The position numbers were made by a program, and so were the translations under genes. This document shows positions 62,079 through 64,000 of a DNA stretch of 64,000 nt, piece after piece. Under the pieces are notes generated by a model. It made no database searches. It worked only from the letters and a program-made list of their open reading frames with translations, and was not told where the DNA came from. Source of the stretch: an uncultured Planctomycetaceae bacterium. Its GTDB lineage: Bacteria; Planctomycetota; Planctomycetia; Planctomycetales; Planctomycetaceae. The stretch spans positions 124,001 to 188,000 of the forward strand of contig CALSLT010000024.1 in the NCBI GenBank assembly GCA_943787265.1, written 5' to 3'. Every line of letters starts with the position of its first letter. The first letter of the stretch is position 1.

Positions 62079-64000
62079 TCAAGGAGGGGGATGATGGCGG
62101 GACCAAGCATCGTGGAGTTGATAACAGCCCCGCTTGACCTTGTTAAGCACGCCAAGTTCTTGAAGCTCACCTAATAGCTTGAAGGCTGTTCGTCTGCCGA
62201 CACCAACGGAAGTCATTATTAGTTGATAATACTGGCTGCTCTGGGTGCTGCCCTCGCAAACAACATCGAGGGCTCGACTGGCAGTGCTGTTGACCGTGAC
62301 AACGGCTTCATCAGAGAGGGAGAGTCCCAATGGTTCGCATGTTACGACCATGGCTTCCATGCCGTCAGGCAGAATTGCCCGTGCTCGCCCCATTGCCTGA
62401 ACCAATGTGTCACGAACGTGAAGATCGTAAACCTGCTGCCAGACGGGATCAGCATATTTACTGGTTCTCACGTCTATGGTCTCGCCCCGCACCGTTCTGC
62501 CTCGCCACCAGCGAGGAACCCACTTGCTGTAAGCAGGTCCCTGATCATCAAGGCCGAGTTGTATCATTCGTGTCCTCACATCGCTGGGGCCGATTCGTGG
62601 CGTGCCGACAACTAATAACAAATCGAGACCAAGTTCCTTCCATTCATTCGAGGCCCTGTCGTCACCTGAACCAAAATGGGTGCTCTTGATAATTCGTTCG
62701 CTGAGCATGTCGCCCAGCCTCGACAAGTACGGCACGTGGTTGCTGTGACCGATGAGGGCCCAACACGAGTCTTGCTAGGATTCGCAACCAATATGCCCCG
62801 AACTGTTTTCAGAAACACCTCCACCTTCGTCCCACGTTTGATGTCCAGAGGAATCTGAACCACCCGTTTTTCGTAGCGAATCGAACCTTGAGGCGTAATG
62901 TCGTTCACGGGATGAGCGATGATCCGGCTCAGCATCTCGGCATTTGCTGTAGCGTCTGCCAAGATGACTGACGATGTGAGTCGTCCATTCCCGTCGAGTG
63001 GCAACTGGGTTTCCCAAACTCCAACAAGGGCTGTTTCCTTATCGTCCTTCTTGCCTCGTGTGACCTGAAGACGACAACTGACCAATTCTCCGCAAGCAAA
63101 CCCGATCAAGAGGTGCATGGCGTCGGCGATCACCATCTTCTTCCCATCGATCCCCGACCGACGCAGGCCCTTCATCAGCACAAAGTCGGCCAGCTTTGGC
63201 TTTGCAGCGGTCTGTGCTGGGTGCAAAGCCACATGAGATGTAGCATTTTCAAAGGCCGTCGTGACTTGTTTGCCGCATAGAAGAACCACCTCCAAGAAGT
63301 CCCTCGTAGCCTGAATGTCAGGATCGCTGTTCTGCGATGCGAAGTCATGCGAGTGCTTAACAGCGAGAAGGACCAGTCGGAGGACGGGTAAACGCACCTT
63401 GACGCACGGACGAAGAAGATCGATGCAGTTCTCATCGATTCTTACAAACTCACGGCCAGCGGCTCCACGTGACAGTTGGCGATGCCTCATACGTGCCATG
63501 GTAGAAACTGTATGTTGGCTTGCTTCAGCACGGTCCTTTAATTGCATGTGAAGGCACTGCTGTCTGTCTTCGCAGGTCGCACAGAGCACCGCTGTCACCG
63601 ATAGACCCAGCTTGTAGGCGTCCCGAACTTCGTCCATGCGGCTACACGTATCTTCATTCCTCTCTGGATAGGCTTGCAATGAAATCGGTGGCGATCCCAC
63701 CAATTGTCGTCAGTCCGTCTGCTACCTCTTTCTTGTTCCGATGGGTTGGAATGATGTGCAGACTGGACGAGCACCGGCCCAGCGAGTTTCTGCCCTTGGT
63801 AAGTCTTGCCCCCCGCCCACCGGCGTTCGGTCGAGGTAAATGCCGGGCCTACCGATAATTGATGAGTATTGGACATGGAGGAGATCTCTGTATCGGTCAA
63901 GAGTGACTACATCTTCTTCCTGATTTACACCAGACTGCTCGACCGTACCGGGGGCGTATTCGATGCTCAGCCGTTTTGATTGTGTTTTAGAGAAGGCACT
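62079..64000 (-). pseudogene. SF2-like ATPase/helicase, several frameshifts, 5' end beyond window
   Basis: The frame enters from the right edge (RLSIEYAPGTVEQSGVNQEE, then IIGRPGIYLDRTPVGGG) and breaks at six C (63809-63814) inside the Walker A TPVGGGKT. Sense continues in changing frames: KTYQGQ, LVQSAHHSNPSEQE, EVADGLTTIGGIATDFIASL, and AYKLGLSVTAVLCATCEDRQ. A long frame has FVRIDENCIDLLRPCV (DExx-like). After a shift near 62740 follow HVPYLSRLGDML, LLLVVGTPRIGPSDVRTRMI, VQAMGRARAILPDGMEAMV (motif VI-like) and a C-terminal winged helix (VGRRTAFKLLGELQELGVLN). Similar ATPases occur in planctomycete mobile elements. Confidence 0.65.

Overview
The window looks like a chromosomal segment of a planctomycete (order Planctomycetales). 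The best evidence is two cytochrome-type PSD1 proteins, each paired with a Tat-exported DUF1501 partner, next to a secreted sulfatase. Planctomycete-style recombinases and EF-P with EpmB fit this. No rRNA is present and no species can be named from the sequence.

Positions 1-29,000 are a stable, housekeeping-like half. From left to right: an XdhC-type molybdenum-enzyme maturation factor (cut by the left edge); a degenerate HD-GYP/PAS/GGDEF signalling protein; MiaB; a small membrane protein; EF-P divergent from its lysine aminomutase EpmB; a frameshifted beta-propeller/cytochrome peroxidase gene; a PaaK-like ligase; a tungstate ABC operon (tupABC) overlapped by an EI24-type membrane protein; an isopropylmalate/isocitrate-type dehydrogenase; a sulfatase; two convergent PSD1/DUF1501 pairs around an SDR-like protein; a secreted beta-propeller lactonase and a GNAT enzyme.

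Positions 29,000-38,000 are a recombination hot spot between tRNA-Met and tRNA-Pro. A tyrosine integrase gene has two in-frame stops and is split by an IS3-family element. Its 4-bp-overlapping partner gene is split by an IS1182-family element, with an IS5-family element inserted at its edge. All three insertions show target duplications, so both genes can be rebuilt. A HEAT-repeat protein is fused to the C-terminal part of a large serine recombinase whose end overlaps tRNA-Pro.

Positions 38,000-44,000 hold an integrated plasmid- or phage-like element with a tyrosine recombinase, an ArdC-like antirestriction protein, a small AAA-type ATPase and several small acidic proteins. It carries the most unusual signal here: a 12-bp box (TGGCCGGTGTCC on +, GGACACCGGCCA in the coding direction) at nearly every gene boundary. 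The box usually lies 0-5 nt after one stop codon and 35-44 nt before the next start, often beside a different inverted repeat. One box-bounded unit contains only a 10-codon ORF. I know of no described system matching this.

Positions 44,000-64,000 are an accessory and defence-like zone: an XRE regulator with a palindrome over its -10 box; a UV-damage endonuclease fused to a GIY-YIG nuclease; DUF3050; small membrane genes; an EVE/DUF4357-McrB plus McrC locus and a BrxL tail fragment, all bracketed by two 783-bp copies of one gene; CIA30, HNH, HIT, DUF1990 and other proteins; and an SF2-like ATPase/helicase running off the right edge. Many genes from 50 kb rightward contain single-base frameshifts, mostly insertions, which suggests either recent decay or local consensus errors.
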